A stretch of 64,000 nt of DNA from Geobacter sp. (GTDB lineage Bacteria > Desulfobacterota > Desulfuromonadia > Geobacterales > Geobacteraceae): positions 310,001 to 374,000 of the forward strand of contig PJFC01000001.1 in NCBI GenBank assembly GCA_003574885.1, in the 5' to 3' direction. The notes beneath the pieces were generated by a model that did no database searches, was not told the DNA's origin, and saw nothing but the letters and a program-made list of their open reading frames with translations. Positions within the stretch are counted from its first letter, which is position 1. The number at the start of each line of letters is the position of its first letter. Below, one piece after another: positions 51,784-64,000 of the stretch. Made by a program: the position numbers and the translations under genes.

Positions 51784-54046
51784 TCAGCGTCTCCTCGTAC
51801 ACCGGAATCGTAAAGGTAAATACGTTTCCTCCCGCTGCGCCGCTCTCATAAAAAATCCTGCCGTGGTGCTGTTCGACAATTTCCTTGCATATGGCGAGGC
51901 CGAGACCGGTCCCGCTCCGCTCCCGTGGATCGGAACTCCCCAGCTGCTGGAATTTTTTGAACAGCTTCTCCCGGTCCGACCACTGGATTGCCTTACCCAT
52001 ATCAGCAACGGAAACGGTCACGTAATTCCCCGTCCTGATGGCCGATACGAGTACCGTCTTCCCCGATGGCGAAAACTTCACCGCATTGGACAGGAGATTG
52101 GTAAAAACCTGTATGAGCCGGTCATGGTCAGCGCAAACCGGCGGCAGGTCAGTCGCCACGTCGCTGACGATGGAGATGTTGCGCCCCTGGGCAAACCCCT
52201 TGATCTCCTCGCAGGCATAGACCACCAGTTCGCCGATGGATACCTGGCCGAAGGCGAACTGCATCCTACCCGATTCGATGGTAGATATGTCAAGAATATC
52301 GTTGATGAGCCTGATGAGCCGGTCCGTATTACGCTGGCAGACGGAAAGAAGCTCCCGTTCCGTCTGCGTGAGCCACTTCCCCTTGGCGAGGATGAACTGC
52401 AACGACCCCTTCATGGAGGTGAGAGGAGTCTTCAACTCGTGGGAGACCGTGGAAATGAATTCGGTCTTCATCCGGTCCACCTCTTCCTCGACCGTCACAT
52501 CCCGTATGGACATCACCACCCCGGCAAAGCCGCCCGCCTCGTCCATGAGAGGGGAGAGGCTCACCTTGATCTTCCGCCCCGCTACCCTCAGCACCTCTTC
52601 CCGTGGGGTCGGTCCTTCCCCGGCACGAACGGCATCAATGTGCTCGAGGAGCATGCAGAAGCCGCCCATGTCGCAGGCCTGCTCGATCGGCTGGTGCATG
52701 ACCCGGTTCGGCGTGAGGCCGAAGATCTTCTGGGCTGAGGGATTGAAGAGGGTAACCCTGTTCTCCCGGTCCGTAACCACGATCCCCTCCGCCATGCTGG
52801 TAAGGATCGCCTCCAGCATCCCCATCTCGATCCGGAGAGCCATCGTCCGCTCCCCGACCCGCTGCTCCAGGTCCTCGTTGAGACGCTGCAGATCACGGGT
52901 CTTTCCGGTGATAGTCCGTTCCCGTTCGTAAAGGGTGCTGGCCATCCGGTTGAAGGAGTCGGCGAGCATGCCGAATTCGTCCCTCGATGTCACGACGACC
53001 CGTTGGCCAAGCTCTCCCGCTTCAATCTGCTCAACACCCCGGGTAAGGTCAGTGAGCGGTTTGCTCACCCGTCGCGCCAGCAGGTAGGCAAGACCGAAGG
53101 AGAGCAGCACACCGATGGCCCCGGACGCCATGATGTTGCGCATGTTGTCCCGCTTGATCCGGGTGAAATAGTCGCTGGAAAGGGCCACGGAGAGGGAACC
53201 GATCACCTCTCCCCCCTGGTTGGCAATGGGAGCGATGACTGTCTCGTAGTATTTGTTCCCGATCTTCGCTTCCCCCCGGTAGGTGAGGCGCCGCTCCAGG
53301 CGTTTCATGATCTCCGTATCGATGGAAACGGGAGAGGCGATCTCTTCCGCAATGCTGCTGGCAATGCGGTGCCCACGCTGGGTTATGGTGACCTCAACCT
53401 CTTTGCCGAAAACCTCCTGTACCTGGAACGGCAGGTTGGGGTCGTTGTTGATGATGTCGCCGGCAAGAACTCCGCCGATCAGGGTGCCATCAGCTGCGAA
53501 GACCGGCATGGCAACCACCATGACCATCGCTTCGTTCTCCATGAGCATGTTCGGGGTAATGGCGATTCCCCCTTCCTGCTCCAGGAACTCGCGGGAGACC
53601 AGCTCCGTGCTGACCACCGTTTTCCGGGTCCGGAATGCCTGCTCCATCATATACCCAAGCCCCGCAAGCCGGTCTGATTTCCCCGACCCGACCCTGGCCA
53701 GCACCCGTTTCTGCGGGTCAACGAGGGTAAGGACTTCCACAAAGGGAATAACCTTACGCCAGCGCTGAAGGGCACCTGCGAGCCACGGGAGGTTATGCAT
53801 TCGGATGTTTTCAAGCACAGGCGGGGCTGAGGTCGGCTGGGACAGGGAGTAGGTAATCAGGTCTGCCCGGGCAAACAGCTGGCTTTGGGCATAGTGGAGG
53901 TTTTCCTCGAGATTCCGGGATACCTGTGCTTCCAGGGCGTAATTAACACTTTTGAACGTGGTTATGGCGAGAATGGCGTACGAGACGAGGAGGACGAGCA
54001 GGATGGAGAAGAGCAGTTTGTTGCGTATGTTCAGGCGTAACCGCAT
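51773..54046 (-). CDS. Membrane sensor histidine kinase (Cache-HAMP-PAS)
   Basis: 757 aa. Helix about 9-29, a periplasmic Cache-type sensor domain (about 30-310), a second helix, HAMP, coiled coil, PAS, HisKA with STVSHELKTPLTS and HATPase (LLSNAVKFSP, GTGLGLAIC). The HATPase first G-box is altered (VADMGKAIQWSD in place of DTGxGI), which could weaken autophosphorylation. The start is the ATG at 54046 after AAGGGG. The coding end overlaps the response regulator-kinase gene. Confidence 0.88.
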   Translation of the reverse strand: MRLRLNIRNKLLFSILLVLLVSYAILAITTFKSVNYALEAQVSRNLEENLHYAQSQLFARADLITYSLSQPTSAPPVLENIRMHNLPWLAGALQRWRKVIPFVEVLTLVDPQKRVLARVGSGKSDRLAGLGYMMEQAFRTRKTVVSTELVSREFLEQEGGIAITPNMLMENEAMVMVVAMPVFAADGTLIGGVLAGDIINNDPNLPFQVQEVFGKEVEVTITQRGHRIASSIAEEIASPVSIDTEIMKRLERRLTYRGEAKIGNKYYETVIAPIANQGGEVIGSLSVALSSDYFTRIKRDNMRNIMASGAIGVLLSFGLAYLLARRVSKPLTDLTRGVEQIEAGELGQRVVVTSRDEFGMLADSFNRMASTLYERERTITGKTRDLQRLNEDLEQRVGERTMALRIEMGMLEAILTSMAEGIVVTDRENRVTLFNPSAQKIFGLTPNRVMHQPIEQACDMGGFCMLLEHIDAVRAGEGPTPREEVLRVAGRKIKVSLSPLMDEAGGFAGVVMSIRDVTVEEEVDRMKTEFISTVSHELKTPLTSMKGSLQFILAKGKWLTQTERELLSVCQRNTDRLIRLINDILDISTIESGRMQFAFGQVSIGELVVYACEEIKGFAQGRNISIVSDVATDLPPVCADHDRLIQVFTNLLSNAVKFSPSGKTVLVSAIRTGNYVTVSVADMGKAIQWSDREKLFKKFQQLGSSDPRERSGTGLGLAICKEIVEQHHGRIFYESGAAGGNVFTFTIPVYEETLNER

Positions 54047-54112
54047 GATCTGCCCCTTGCAGCGGATTGATGCATAACCCGGTGAGCGGTATGACACAAA
54101 GGTTCCCGCAGG

Positions 54113-55120
54113 TCAGGAACTCTCGGACTTCAGATCCCTGCTCATGAGCTCTATCACCGCGGAACGGGCCGGCTTGTCGTCATGGAGGACTTCATACACC
54201 TTCCCGGTGATCGGCATGTCGATTCCAAGCCGGCGGGAGAGGGCATATGCCGATTCGGTGGTCTTCACCCCTTCGGCGACCATCCTCATCTCCCCGAGAA
54301 TTTCCGCCAGACGCCTTCCCTTGCCGAGCTGTATGCCTACCGTCCGGTTGCGGGACAGGTCACCGGTGCAGGTGAGCACCAGGTCCCCCATGCCGGCCAG
54401 GCCGGCAAAGGTTGCGGTCTCGGCTCCCATGGCCCGTCCCAGCCGGCTCATCTCCGCCAGGCCTCGGGTGATGAGGGCTGCCCGGGTGTTGCATCCGAAG
54501 CCGAGTCCGTCGGAAATGCCGGCGGCAATGGCAATAACGTTCTTGATCGCCCCCCCCAACTCGACCCCGACCACGTCCTGATTCGTATAGAGCCGGAAAT
54601 AGGGGGTGCTGAACGCCTGTTGTACCCGTCGGGCCACCTGTTCGTCGGCAGCGGCAGCTACAACAGCTGTGGGCATCTCCATGGCCACCTCCCGGGCAAA
54701 GCTCGGCCCCGAGATGACGGCAAAATTCCGGTAGAGTGCGGGTGGGAGGAGCTCTTCGTATATCTGGGAGACGGTCATGAGGGTATCAAGCTCGATCCCC
54801 TTTGAGGCACTGACAATGACGGCATCCGCTGCCAGGGAAGGGAGAAGCTGGGCGATCACCTTGCGCACCACCTGGGAAGGGGCCACACAGAGTACCATAC
54901 CCTTGTCTCTGACCGCATCCCCCAGGTCGTTGGTGTAATGAAGACCCGGATCGAGGGTAATGCCGGAGAGGAAAAGAGAGTTGACCCCTGTGCGTCCCAT
55001 CTCCTCCACCAGTTCCGCTTCATAGGCCCAGAGGGTGACGTCGTGACCCTTCTTCGCCAACAGGTTCGCCAGTGTCGTACCCCAGCTCCCCGCCCCGATT
55101 ACCCCGATCTTTTCCCGCAT
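54113..55120 (-). CDS. gpsA: Glycerol-3-phosphate dehydrogenase [NAD(P)+] GpsA
   Basis: 335 aa, typical GpsA length. The nucleotide-binding motif GVIGAGSWGTTLA is at the N-terminus; VELGGAIKNVIAIAAGISDG and AGMGDLVLTCTG are conserved catalytic-domain segments. It reduces dihydroxyacetone phosphate to glycerol 3-phosphate for phospholipid synthesis. The start is the ATG at 55120 after GGGGGTGACC; the open frame extends 30 codons upstream without conservation. It lies between the HEAT-like gene and the sensor kinase. Confidence 0.96.
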   Translation of the reverse strand: MREKIGVIGAGSWGTTLANLLAKKGHDVTLWAYEAELVEEMGRTGVNSLFLSGITLDPGLHYTNDLGDAVRDKGMVLCVAPSQVVRKVIAQLLPSLAADAVIVSASKGIELDTLMTVSQIYEELLPPALYRNFAVISGPSFAREVAMEMPTAVVAAAADEQVARRVQQAFSTPYFRLYTNQDVVGVELGGAIKNVIAIAAGISDGLGFGCNTRAALITRGLAEMSRLGRAMGAETATFAGLAGMGDLVLTCTGDLSRNRTVGIQLGKGRRLAEILGEMRMVAEGVKTTESAYALSRRLGIDMPITGKVYEVLHDDKPARSAVIELMSRDLKSESS

Positions 55121-55193
55121 GGTCACCCCCGCAGCGCCTCGTGAACTCTTCACTCCGGCTGTCAACTCAAAACCCTCAATCCAGAATTTCCGT

Positions 55194-56759
55194 CTACAAC
55201 TCCCCATCATCGGGGAACTGGCGCAGATCGTACCCTTCTCCCAGCGACTCGCGGGCCGCCTGAATGCTTTCCAGCGCCAGGCGCCGGAGAAACGGGTTGC
55301 AGTGGCAGGGGAAGCCGCTCTCTGCCAGCGTTGCGGAGACGGCTATCACCCGCTCCAGAAGGGCGCTGTCTCCGCCGCTTTCCCTGATGAGGTCTGCCGA
55401 CAGGAGAAGAAGTCGCCTGATCTGTCCGAGCTGGGAGGGGAAGACCTCTTTGCAGCACCGCTCCAGAAGGTTATCCTGTGCCCGTCCCTTGAGCTTTCCT
55501 TCCGCCCCCCCTTCCAGCAGGTCCCACTCTTCGGCAAAGTCGTACATCTGGTGGCTGGCAATGAACCATCCGGCAAATAAATCCTCATCGAAAAGAGAGG
55601 CGCTGTCACGCAGGCTGGCGGAGGAGAGAGCCGGCCTCCGCAGGTCGATATCCCCGAAGTCCGGTTCGTAGGGTGCCGGCACGATCCCCCTTGGCCCGAA
55701 CATCCCCTGCCGGAGGTAGAAGTCCACCGGCAGGAATATGCCGATCTCCCTGCTTCGGTAGACGGCATCCCCCAGGAGCCTCAGCAGGTAAGCGGGCGAA
55801 ACCGCCGTCACACCTTCATCATACTCAAGATCGGCCAGGACGCGACTCACCTCATCGGTATCCATGCCGCTTTCGCCGCTGGCACTCAGCATCCCCTTGT
55901 CGATGTGGGTCTGCATATAGAGGAGGGTAGATCGCCCGTTTTCCTCTCTCCCAACCACACAGAGGGTCCGGTTGCCGTTTCCGTCCAGAGGGCCGGCATA
56001 GGCGGCATGGATCGGAAGGGTGGGGGAAGGTGAGGCGGTTTCGTCCGGCACGATACGGAGAAAAGCCAGCCGGCGCAGATTTCGTTCCGCCAGGTCGGCC
56101 AGGGACGGATCCTCATGCCGGCAGAGCCTTCGCAGCAGGGCAGCCGCCCCACCGCTACGGATTCTGCCGAGAGCAGCGACGGCTCCCCGGATTATCTCAT
56201 CGTCGTCAATGCCGACCAGCACTTCCAGCACAGTGAGTACCCGCGGATCGGGAACGGATGCAAGCTCGCCGATGACCGCCAGCCGCCCTTCGGGGGAATA
56301 GCAGAGAAGGTTGTCGATAAAAGCCGCCAGCCCCTCTTCACCCCGGTCGAGTAGACAGGGGAGAGACACCTGAAGAGGCCTGCCGACCTCCGTCAGAAGG
56401 CGATTGAAAGGGGGAGCGGCCACATCGATGCCGTACCCTTCCAGAGCGGCAAGGAGCGCCGCCTTTCCCTCGTCCTCCAGGTCCTTTCTCCTGAGGACCA
56501 TCTGGATGAGCTGCTCCAGCCAGGTCCCGTCCTCGAAAAAGTCAAGAAGGTAGGCATACTTGGAGATTAGTTCTCCGTTCTGTTCGCGCCAGAGACGTCT
56601 CACGAGCGGCGACAGGGCACGCCGGCCCTCCTTACGCAGGGTCGTCCCTATCTCCTCCAGCTCCTCGACGGTGATATTCTTCTGCTCCAGCCGTGCCAGA
56701 AGGTGGATGATCCCCCGGCGGTCGGCCAGGCTCTTGTCTATTTTCCGGCAATGTTCCAT
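55194..56759 (-). CDS. HEAT-repeat-like protein, unknown function
   Basis: 521 aa with no signal peptide. The first about 230 residues are helical repeats of HEAT type (for example PDPRVLTVLEVLVGIDDDEI then RGAVAALGRIRSGGAAALL). The second half has a mixed fold with a probable beta region (GNRTLCVVGREENG). It lies between gyrA and gpsA, a position typical of this group of bacteria near the origin. The ATG at 56759 has only a weak ribosome site. I do not know its function. Confidence 0.7.
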   Translation of the reverse strand: MEHCRKIDKSLADRRGIIHLLARLEQKNITVEELEEIGTTLRKEGRRALSPLVRRLWREQNGELISKYAYLLDFFEDGTWLEQLIQMVLRRKDLEDEGKAALLAALEGYGIDVAAPPFNRLLTEVGRPLQVSLPCLLDRGEEGLAAFIDNLLCYSPEGRLAVIGELASVPDPRVLTVLEVLVGIDDDEIIRGAVAALGRIRSGGAAALLRRLCRHEDPSLADLAERNLRRLAFLRIVPDETASPSPTLPIHAAYAGPLDGNGNRTLCVVGREENGRSTLLYMQTHIDKGMLSASGESGMDTDEVSRVLADLEYDEGVTAVSPAYLLRLLGDAVYRSREIGIFLPVDFYLRQGMFGPRGIVPAPYEPDFGDIDLRRPALSSASLRDSASLFDEDLFAGWFIASHQMYDFAEEWDLLEGGAEGKLKGRAQDNLLERCCKEVFPSQLGQIRRLLLLSADLIRESGGDSALLERVIAVSATLAESGFPCHCNPFLRRLALESIQAARESLGEGYDLRQFPDDGEL

Positions 56760-56835
56760 AGAATTGGGGATTGGTTACCGGGGACCGTGGACTGGTAAAA
56801 TGCGTAACCCAGTCGCTGATCACCCGTCACTGATC

Positions 56836-59394
56836 TTACTCCTCTACAATCTCCGCATCGACGACATCATCGCCAGCGTCGGCGGAATCGTCGCTCTCTT
56901 CCTTCTCCGCCAGGCGGGCAACCGCCACGATCCGCTCGTCCGCCTCGGTCACCATGAGCCGCACCCCCTGGGTGTTGCGGCCGATCACCGAGAAGCCAGC
57001 CACCGGCATCCGGAGGATCTTTCCCTGGTCGGTGATGAGCATCAGGTCATTTTCATCGGTAACCTGCTTGATGTCGACCACGCAGCCGTTCCGCTCGGTG
57101 GTCTTGATGGTGATGACCCCCTTGCCGCCACGGGACTGGAGCCGGTATTCGGAAAGCTCAGTCCGCTTGCCGAAGCCGTTTTCCGTGACCGTGAAGAGGG
57201 TGGAGCCGGTCATGTCGTTGATGATCTCCATGCCGATCACCACGTCGTCTCCTTCAAGGGACATCCCCCGCACACCACGGGTGACACGCCCCATGGGACG
57301 GGCATCCTCCTCCCGGAAGCGGATCGACTTGCCGTTCCGGGAGGCAAGCAATGCGTCCTGCTTGCCGTCGGTCAGTGCCACGCTGATCAGCTTGTCCCCC
57401 TCGTCCAGGTTGACGGCAATGATCCCGCCGACACGGATGTTGGAGTATTCGATGAGCGGGGTTTTCTTCACCACGCCATGCCGGGTCGCCATCATGATGA
57501 ACCGGTCCTCGGCAAACTCCTTCACCGGCAGGATGGCGGTAATCTTTTCGTTGGCAGCAAGGTTGAGAAGGTTGACGATCGCCTTGCCCCGCGCGGTGCG
57601 TCCCGCCTCGGGAATTTCGTAGACCTTGAGCCAGTAAACCCGGCCGGTATCCGTGAAGAACATCAGGTAGTCTTTGGTGGAGGCAATGAAGAGCTGTTCC
57701 ACGAAATCCTCTTCCTTGGTCTTCATCCCGGTCTTACCCTTGCCGCCACGGCGCTGGGCACGGTAGAGGGTGGCGGCGTTCCGCTTGATATAGCCGGTGT
57801 GGGATATGGTGACCACCATGTCTTCCTCGACAATGGTATCCTCCAGAGATATCTCGGCGCTCCGGTCGACGATCTCCGTACGGCGCTCGTCGCCGAACCT
57901 ATCCCTCAGTTCCGTCAGTTCGCCGACGATGATCTTGAGGATCTCCGTCTCGGAGGCCAGGATATCCTTAAGCCGCTGGATGTACGCGAGGATATCGGTG
58001 TACTCCTGAACGATCTTTTCCCGCTCCAGGCCGGTGAGGCGCTGCAGCCGCATCTCCAGGATCGCCTGGGCCTGCTTTTCCGACAGATGAACGCTCGGCA
58101 CAAAGACGGCGTCGGCAATCCCCAGTTTGTTCAGGAAGTCAACGTCGGAGAAATTGCCCGCCATCAGTCCTGCCTTGGCCTCTTCCGGATTCTTCGAGGC
58201 ACGGATCAGCTCGATCACCGCATCGAGCCAGTCGAGGGCGATCTTGAGACCTTCCAGGATATGGGCCCGGGCCTCCGCCTTCTTCAGATCGAAGATGGTG
58301 CGCCGGGTGACAATCTCCCGCCGGTGGTCGACAAAGTGGACGATGGCGTCCCTCAGGGTCAACAGCTTCGGCCGGCCGTTGACGATGGCCAGCATGTTGA
58401 TGCCGAAGGAACACTGCATCTGGGTCTGCTTGTAGAGGTGATTGAGAATGATCTGGGGCTCTTCGTCCCGCTTCAGCTCGATGACGATCCGCATGCCGTC
58501 GCGGTCCGACTCGTCCCGGATGTCGCTGATTCCCTCCAGCTTCTTCTCCCGCACCAGTTCAGCGATCTTGATAATCAGGTTTGCCTTGTTCACCTGGTAG
58601 GGAATTTCGGTGATGATGATCGACTGACGCTCGGACTTCTTCTGGGTCTCGATGAAGGCCCGGGCCCGCATCTGGACGATGCCGCGGCCGGTCCGGTACC
58701 CCTGGATGATCCCTTCGCGGCCGTAGATGAACCCGCCGGTCGGAAAGTCGGGGCCGGGGATGTAGGCCATGAGGTCATCCACCGTCATGCCGGGATCGCT
58801 GATGTAGGCAATGATGCCGTTGATCACCTCGGTCAGGTTGTGGGGCGGGATGTTGGTCGCCATGCCGACAGCAATGCCGGAGGAGCCGTTGACTAGGAGG
58901 TTGGGAAACTTGGCGGGGAGCACCAGCGGTTCTTCAAGTGAACCGTCGTAGTTCGGCCCCATCTCCACCGTTTCTTTTTCAAGGTCGTTCAGCAGTTCAT
59001 GGGTCAGCTGCTCCATGCGGATTTCGGTATAGCGCATGGCCGCCGGCGAGTCGCCGTCCACCGAGCCGAAGTTGCCTTGGCCGTCCACCAGCGGATACCG
59101 GAGGGAGAAGTCCTGGGCCATGCGGACAATGGTGTCGTAAGCCGCCGTATCGCCATGGGGGTGGTACTTACCGATCACGTCACCGACCACGCGGGCCGAT
59201 TTCTTGTACGGCTTGTTGTAGTCATTTCCCATCTCGTGCATGGCGAACAGGCAGCGCCGGTGGACCGGCTTGAGGCCATCGCGGACATCGGGGAGTGCCC
59301 GCCCGATGATGACGCTCATGGCATAGTCCATGTAGGACCGCTTCATCTCGTCTTCGATGTTGACCGAAGTTTTGTTTATGGTTGTTTCGAGCAT
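56836..59394 (-). CDS. gyrA: DNA gyrase subunit A
   Basis: 852 aa. Active-site Tyr in SPAAMRYTE; quinolone-resistance region [12 protein letters not shown], with Thr where E. coli has Ser83; GyrA box QRRGGKG in the C-terminal beta-pinwheel, which wraps DNA and identifies gyrase rather than Topo IV. It introduces negative supercoils with GyrB. It follows gyrB after a palindromic spacer. The acidic tail ([18 protein letters not shown]) is common. Confidence 0.98.
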   Translation of the reverse strand: MLETTINKTSVNIEDEMKRSYMDYAMSVIIGRALPDVRDGLKPVHRRCLFAMHEMGNDYNKPYKKSARVVGDVIGKYHPHGDTAAYDTIVRMAQDFSLRYPLVDGQGNFGSVDGDSPAAMRYTEIRMEQLTHELLNDLEKETVEMGPNYDGSLEEPLVLPAKFPNLLVNGSSGIAVGMATNIPPHNLTEVINGIIAYISDPGMTVDDLMAYIPGPDFPTGGFIYGREGIIQGYRTGRGIVQMRARAFIETQKKSERQSIIITEIPYQVNKANLIIKIAELVREKKLEGISDIRDESDRDGMRIVIELKRDEEPQIILNHLYKQTQMQCSFGINMLAIVNGRPKLLTLRDAIVHFVDHRREIVTRRTIFDLKKAEARAHILEGLKIALDWLDAVIELIRASKNPEEAKAGLMAGNFSDVDFLNKLGIADAVFVPSVHLSEKQAQAILEMRLQRLTGLEREKIVQEYTDILAYIQRLKDILASETEILKIIVGELTELRDRFGDERRTEIVDRSAEISLEDTIVEEDMVVTISHTGYIKRNAATLYRAQRRGGKGKTGMKTKEEDFVEQLFIASTKDYLMFFTDTGRVYWLKVYEIPEAGRTARGKAIVNLLNLAANEKITAILPVKEFAEDRFIMMATRHGVVKKTPLIEYSNIRVGGIIAVNLDEGDKLISVALTDGKQDALLASRNGKSIRFREEDARPMGRVTRGVRGMSLEGDDVVIGMEIINDMTGSTLFTVTENGFGKRTELSEYRLQSRGGKGVITIKTTERNGCVVDIKQVTDENDLMLITDQGKILRMPVAGFSVIGRNTQGVRLMVTEADERIVAVARLAEKEESDDSADAGDDVVDAEIVEE

Positions 59395-59415
59395 GAAAAC
59401 CTCAGTTAAAAGTTA

Positions 59416-59459
59416 AAAGTAAAATGTAAAAAAGCCTTTCCCTTTTCACTTTTTACTTT
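59416..59459. repeat. AT-rich palindrome between gyrB and gyrA
   Basis: AAAGTAAAATGTAAAAAAG on the left pairs with CTTTTTACTTTA-type sequence on the right (minus strand TAAAGTAAAAAGTGAAAA). It lies just after the gyrB stop in the direction of transcription. Confidence 0.6.
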
Positions 59460-59472
59460 ATTCATATTGGAT

Positions 59473-61869
<2,397 letters not shown>

Positions 61870-62964
61870 TTACGTAATGACCTTTCCCTGTTCCACGCGA
61901 AAGGTCGTGTGATGATCCATGCCGTCGAACATGATGTTCGACAGGCTCGTGGTCGTGATGAAAACCTGCATCTCTTTCTGCTGCAAAAACCCGAGCAGGT
62001 TTCGGTTCCGTTCCCCATCAAGTTCCGACGACATATCATCGAGAAGCAGGATGGGGGGAGCGCCGAAAGTCCGCTGCAGGTAGTCTATTTCTGCCATCTT
62101 GAGGGCCAGGATGAAGCTGCGCTGCTGTCCCTGGGAGGCATGGAGCTTCAGGAGCCGGCCATCGAGGATAAAGTCCAGGTCGTCCCGGTGGGGTCCGACC
62201 GCGGTTGTCCCGTGGCGCCGCTCTTCATGGGCAAACCGTTCCAGGGCGGCCAGGATGGCGTTTCTGCCATCGGTTATCAACACCTCACGTTCAACTCCGT
62301 GGGGATGGTAACCGATGCCGACCGTTTCCCCTTTTCCGGCAATGGTCCGGTAGTAATTTTGCAGAAGCGGTTCTATTGCCGCCAGGTAGGCAATCCGTTC
62401 ACTGACGAGCCGTGCTCCCGCATCCGCCAGTTGCTCGCTCCATACGTCGAGTCCGGCCGTATCCCCCGTTTTCAGGAGGGCATTCCGGTTCTTAAGTAGC
62501 CGGTAATAGGTATGGTAGAGCAGGATATAGGTCGGACTCCCGCTGAAGACGGCCCGATCCAAGTACCGCCGCCGCCCTTCCGGCGAACCCTTTACCATTT
62601 CAAGCTCTTCCGGCGCAAACACCACGACGTTGAGACTTCCGAAGAAGTCCGTCAAGCGAGTAACCAGCTTCTGGTCTATGCGCGCTTTCTTCCCGTCCCG
62701 TTCCAGCAGAAGGGCTATTTCCCGCGTTACCCCATCCCGCTCCACCCACCCCCTTATAATGCCGTGAGGGGCCTGCCAGGCTATCAGGTCCCGGTTCCGG
62801 GTATGGCGGAATGACTTCATGGTACCGAGCAGATAGATCGATTCAAGCAGATTGGTTTTTCCCTGGGCGTTATTGCCATGGATAATATTGAATCGCGTTC
62901 CGGGGTTGAACTCCACCTGCTGCAGATTGCGGAAAGCGCTGATGGACAGTCTGTTGAGCTTCAT
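61870..62964 (-). CDS. recF: DNA repair and replication protein RecF
   Basis: 364 aa. SMC-like ATPase with Walker A GNNAQGKTN near residues 30-38, signature region HASQGQQRSFIL, and Walker B LLLDDMSSELD. RecF binds gaps with RecO/RecR and loads RecA. Order dnaN-recF-gyrB is the common bacterial arrangement. A terminator-like hairpin separates it from dnaN. The start MKLNRLSISAFRNL is typical. Confidence 0.97.
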   Translation of the reverse strand: MKLNRLSISAFRNLQQVEFNPGTRFNIIHGNNAQGKTNLLESIYLLGTMKSFRHTRNRDLIAWQAPHGIIRGWVERDGVTREIALLLERDGKKARIDQKLVTRLTDFFGSLNVVVFAPEELEMVKGSPEGRRRYLDRAVFSGSPTYILLYHTYYRLLKNRNALLKTGDTAGLDVWSEQLADAGARLVSERIAYLAAIEPLLQNYYRTIAGKGETVGIGYHPHGVEREVLITDGRNAILAALERFAHEERRHGTTAVGPHRDDLDFILDGRLLKLHASQGQQRSFILALKMAEIDYLQRTFGAPPILLLDDMSSELDGERNRNLLGFLQQKEMQVFITTTSLSNIMFDGMDHHTTFRVEQGKVIT

Positions 62965-62982
62965 CGCGCTCCATCATCCGTG

Positions 62983-63013
62983 AAAAAGGCCGCTCCCGTC
63001 AAGAGTGGCCTTT
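62983..63013 (-). terminator. Terminator-like hairpin between dnaN and recF
   Basis: Stem AAAGGCCACTC / GAGCGGCCTTT (one mismatch) with a 7-base loop and five Ts on the minus strand. It may attenuate readthrough from dnaN into recF. Confidence 0.6.
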
Positions 63014-63049
63014 GTTGTGCCTGCCGCCAGGCAGCGGCAAACCGGCCGA

Positions 63050-64000
63050 TCAGAGGCGCATCGGCATGATCACCGCCAGGAACCCTTCCGTTGCACCCGG
63101 CCGGACGATGGCCGGTGACATCTCATCCCTCAGGAGCAGCTCTACCTGGGAGGTGGTCAGAACGGTCAGAACATCGATCAGGTAGCGGGCGTTAAAGCGG
63201 ATGGTGAGCTCGACGCCGCTGTAGAGTGCTTCCAGTTCTTCGTTTGCATCGCCAAGTTCGGGATTGCTGGAGGAAATTTCCACTTTTCCCTCTTTGACAT
63301 CGAACTTTATTCCTTTGAACTTCTCGCTGGAGAGGATGGCCATGCGCCGCAGTGAGTGGAGCAGATCCTCCCGGTTGAGGGTAACGAGCCTGTCGTTGCT
63401 GACCGGGATGACTTTGGTGTAGTCGGGAAATTCACCGTCCACAAGGCGCATCACAACGACCGTATTCCCTTTTTTGCAGACCGCGCTGTTGTCCATGAAA
63501 CCGAGGAGTACCTGGTCCCCTTCCTCTTCGGCCATTCGTTTCAGTTCGTATATTCCCTTTTTGGGGAATATCACGCCGCTCCCCAGTTCGCTCGATGAGG
63601 TCCCGCTCAGGTCCCTTTCGCTTACCGACAGGCGATGACCGTCGGTGGCCACCATCCGGAGAATCGTGCGTTCTCCCTCTGTGGCAGTGCGAACAAGAAT
63701 GCCGTTGAGGTTGTATTTGGTCTCGTCATGGCAGATGGCGTAGGAGGTCTGTTCGATCATCTCCCTGAGCATGGTGGTGCTTACGGTAATAAAGCTATCG
63801 TCGCTGATTTTGGGAAAATAGGGGAATTCCTCTGGTGAAAGCCCAACGATGTTGAACCGTGCCTTGCCGCTCCGAATCTCGACCCAGTCGTTCTCTTTGG
63901 TGGAAAAGGTTATTTCCTGGTCTGAAAGTTCCTTGATGATTTCGTAGATTTTCTTTGCAGAGACGGTGATCTTTCCGTCTTTGATGACCGTTGTCGGGTA
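63050..64000 (-). CDS. dnaN: DNA polymerase III beta clamp DnaN (5' end beyond window)
   Basis: About 316 C-terminal residues of the sliding clamp are present; the start lies beyond the window. The frame is open to the edge, and the second and third clamp domains are visible: SPEEFPYFPKISDD, FMDNSAVCKKG and the ending FLAVIMPMRL, the usual DnaN C-terminus. The clamp tethers polymerase III to DNA. This gene and its neighbours place the window near the replication origin. Confidence 0.97.
   Translation of the reverse strand, partial: YPTTVIKDGKITVSAKKIYEIIKELSDQEITFSTKENDWVEIRSGKARFNIVGLSPEEFPYFPKISDDSFITVSTTMLREMIEQTSYAICHDETKYNLNGILVRTATEGERTILRMVATDGHRLSVSERDLSGTSSSELGSGVIFPKKGIYELKRMAEEEGDQVLLGFMDNSAVCKKGNTVVVMRLVDGEFPDYTKVIPVSNDRLVTLNREDLLHSLRRMAILSSEKFKGIKFDVKEGKVEISSSNPELGDANEELEALYSGVELTIRFNARYLIDVLTVLTTSQVELLLRDEMSPAIVRPGATEGFLAVIMPMRL

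Noticed and set aside
61889-61904. parS-like word TGTTCCACGCGAAAGG
   Set aside because: Four of 16 positions differ from the parS consensus and it lies in the recF coding end; no further site was seen, so it is not reported as parS.

Overview
The window looks like an origin-proximal segment of a Geobacter-type chromosome (Desulfuromonadia), read so that most housekeeping genes lie on the minus strand. The main reasons are the gene order dnaN-recF-gyrB-gyrA-HEAT protein-gpsA, a seven-gene Hdr/Flx redox operon, a c-type-haem sensor, selB, and parAB at the opposite end. No dnaA, oriC or parS site was seen inside the window. The assignment rests on gene content and order, not on any search.

Layout: 1-5,919 holds parB (cut by the window edge), parA, a haem-binding HAMP/PAS sensor, msrA, recQ and an FGE-like exported protein. 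5,953-7,550 holds a structured small RNA that looks like 6S RNA with its own promoter and terminator, a large inverted repeat, and a DAHP synthase. 7,719-12,049 holds two DUF507 proteins, a lipoprotein, groES-groEL under a perfect CIRCE operator, and a CcsA-type cytochrome c assembly protein. 12,179-19,764 (minus) is hdrCBA-flxDCBA, expected to encode a flavin-based electron-bifurcating NADH/heterodisulfide reductase complex. 20,300-25,901 holds two ABC exporters and selB, followed by tRNA-Arg(TCG).

26,261-38,962 is an accessory block on the minus strand just after the tRNA. It encodes exported proteins I cannot name: three full-length paralogues (471, 480 and 511 aa), an N-terminally shortened relative, a zinc-dependent phospholipase C-like protein, a Cys-rich protein, a 454-aa protein and an 1160-aa beta-rich protein. 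Decayed copies show duplication and loss: a phospholipase-like tail at 28,486-28,550 and a frameshifted paralogue tail at 38,665-38,917. A lipoprotein esterase follows on the plus strand.

40,940-50,108 (minus) holds a TraB-like protein, a MoxR-type ATPase, a 64-aa zinc-ribbon protein overlapping hemH, hemE, an AhbD/NirJ-like radical SAM protein and an ABC-2 exporter. 50,254-64,000 (minus) holds two overlapping signalling genes (response regulator-kinase and membrane kinase), gpsA, a HEAT-like protein, gyrA, gyrB, recF and dnaN (cut by the window edge).

The most unusual feature is structural. Many spacers inside operons are long imperfect palindromes that start at or within a few bases of the upstream gene's stop codon, and the arms differ in sequence from spacer to spacer. 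All six spacers of the hdr-flx operon have one, as do groES/groEL, ABC/selB, gyrB/gyrA, radical SAM/hemE, zinc ribbon/moxR and moxR/TraB-like.
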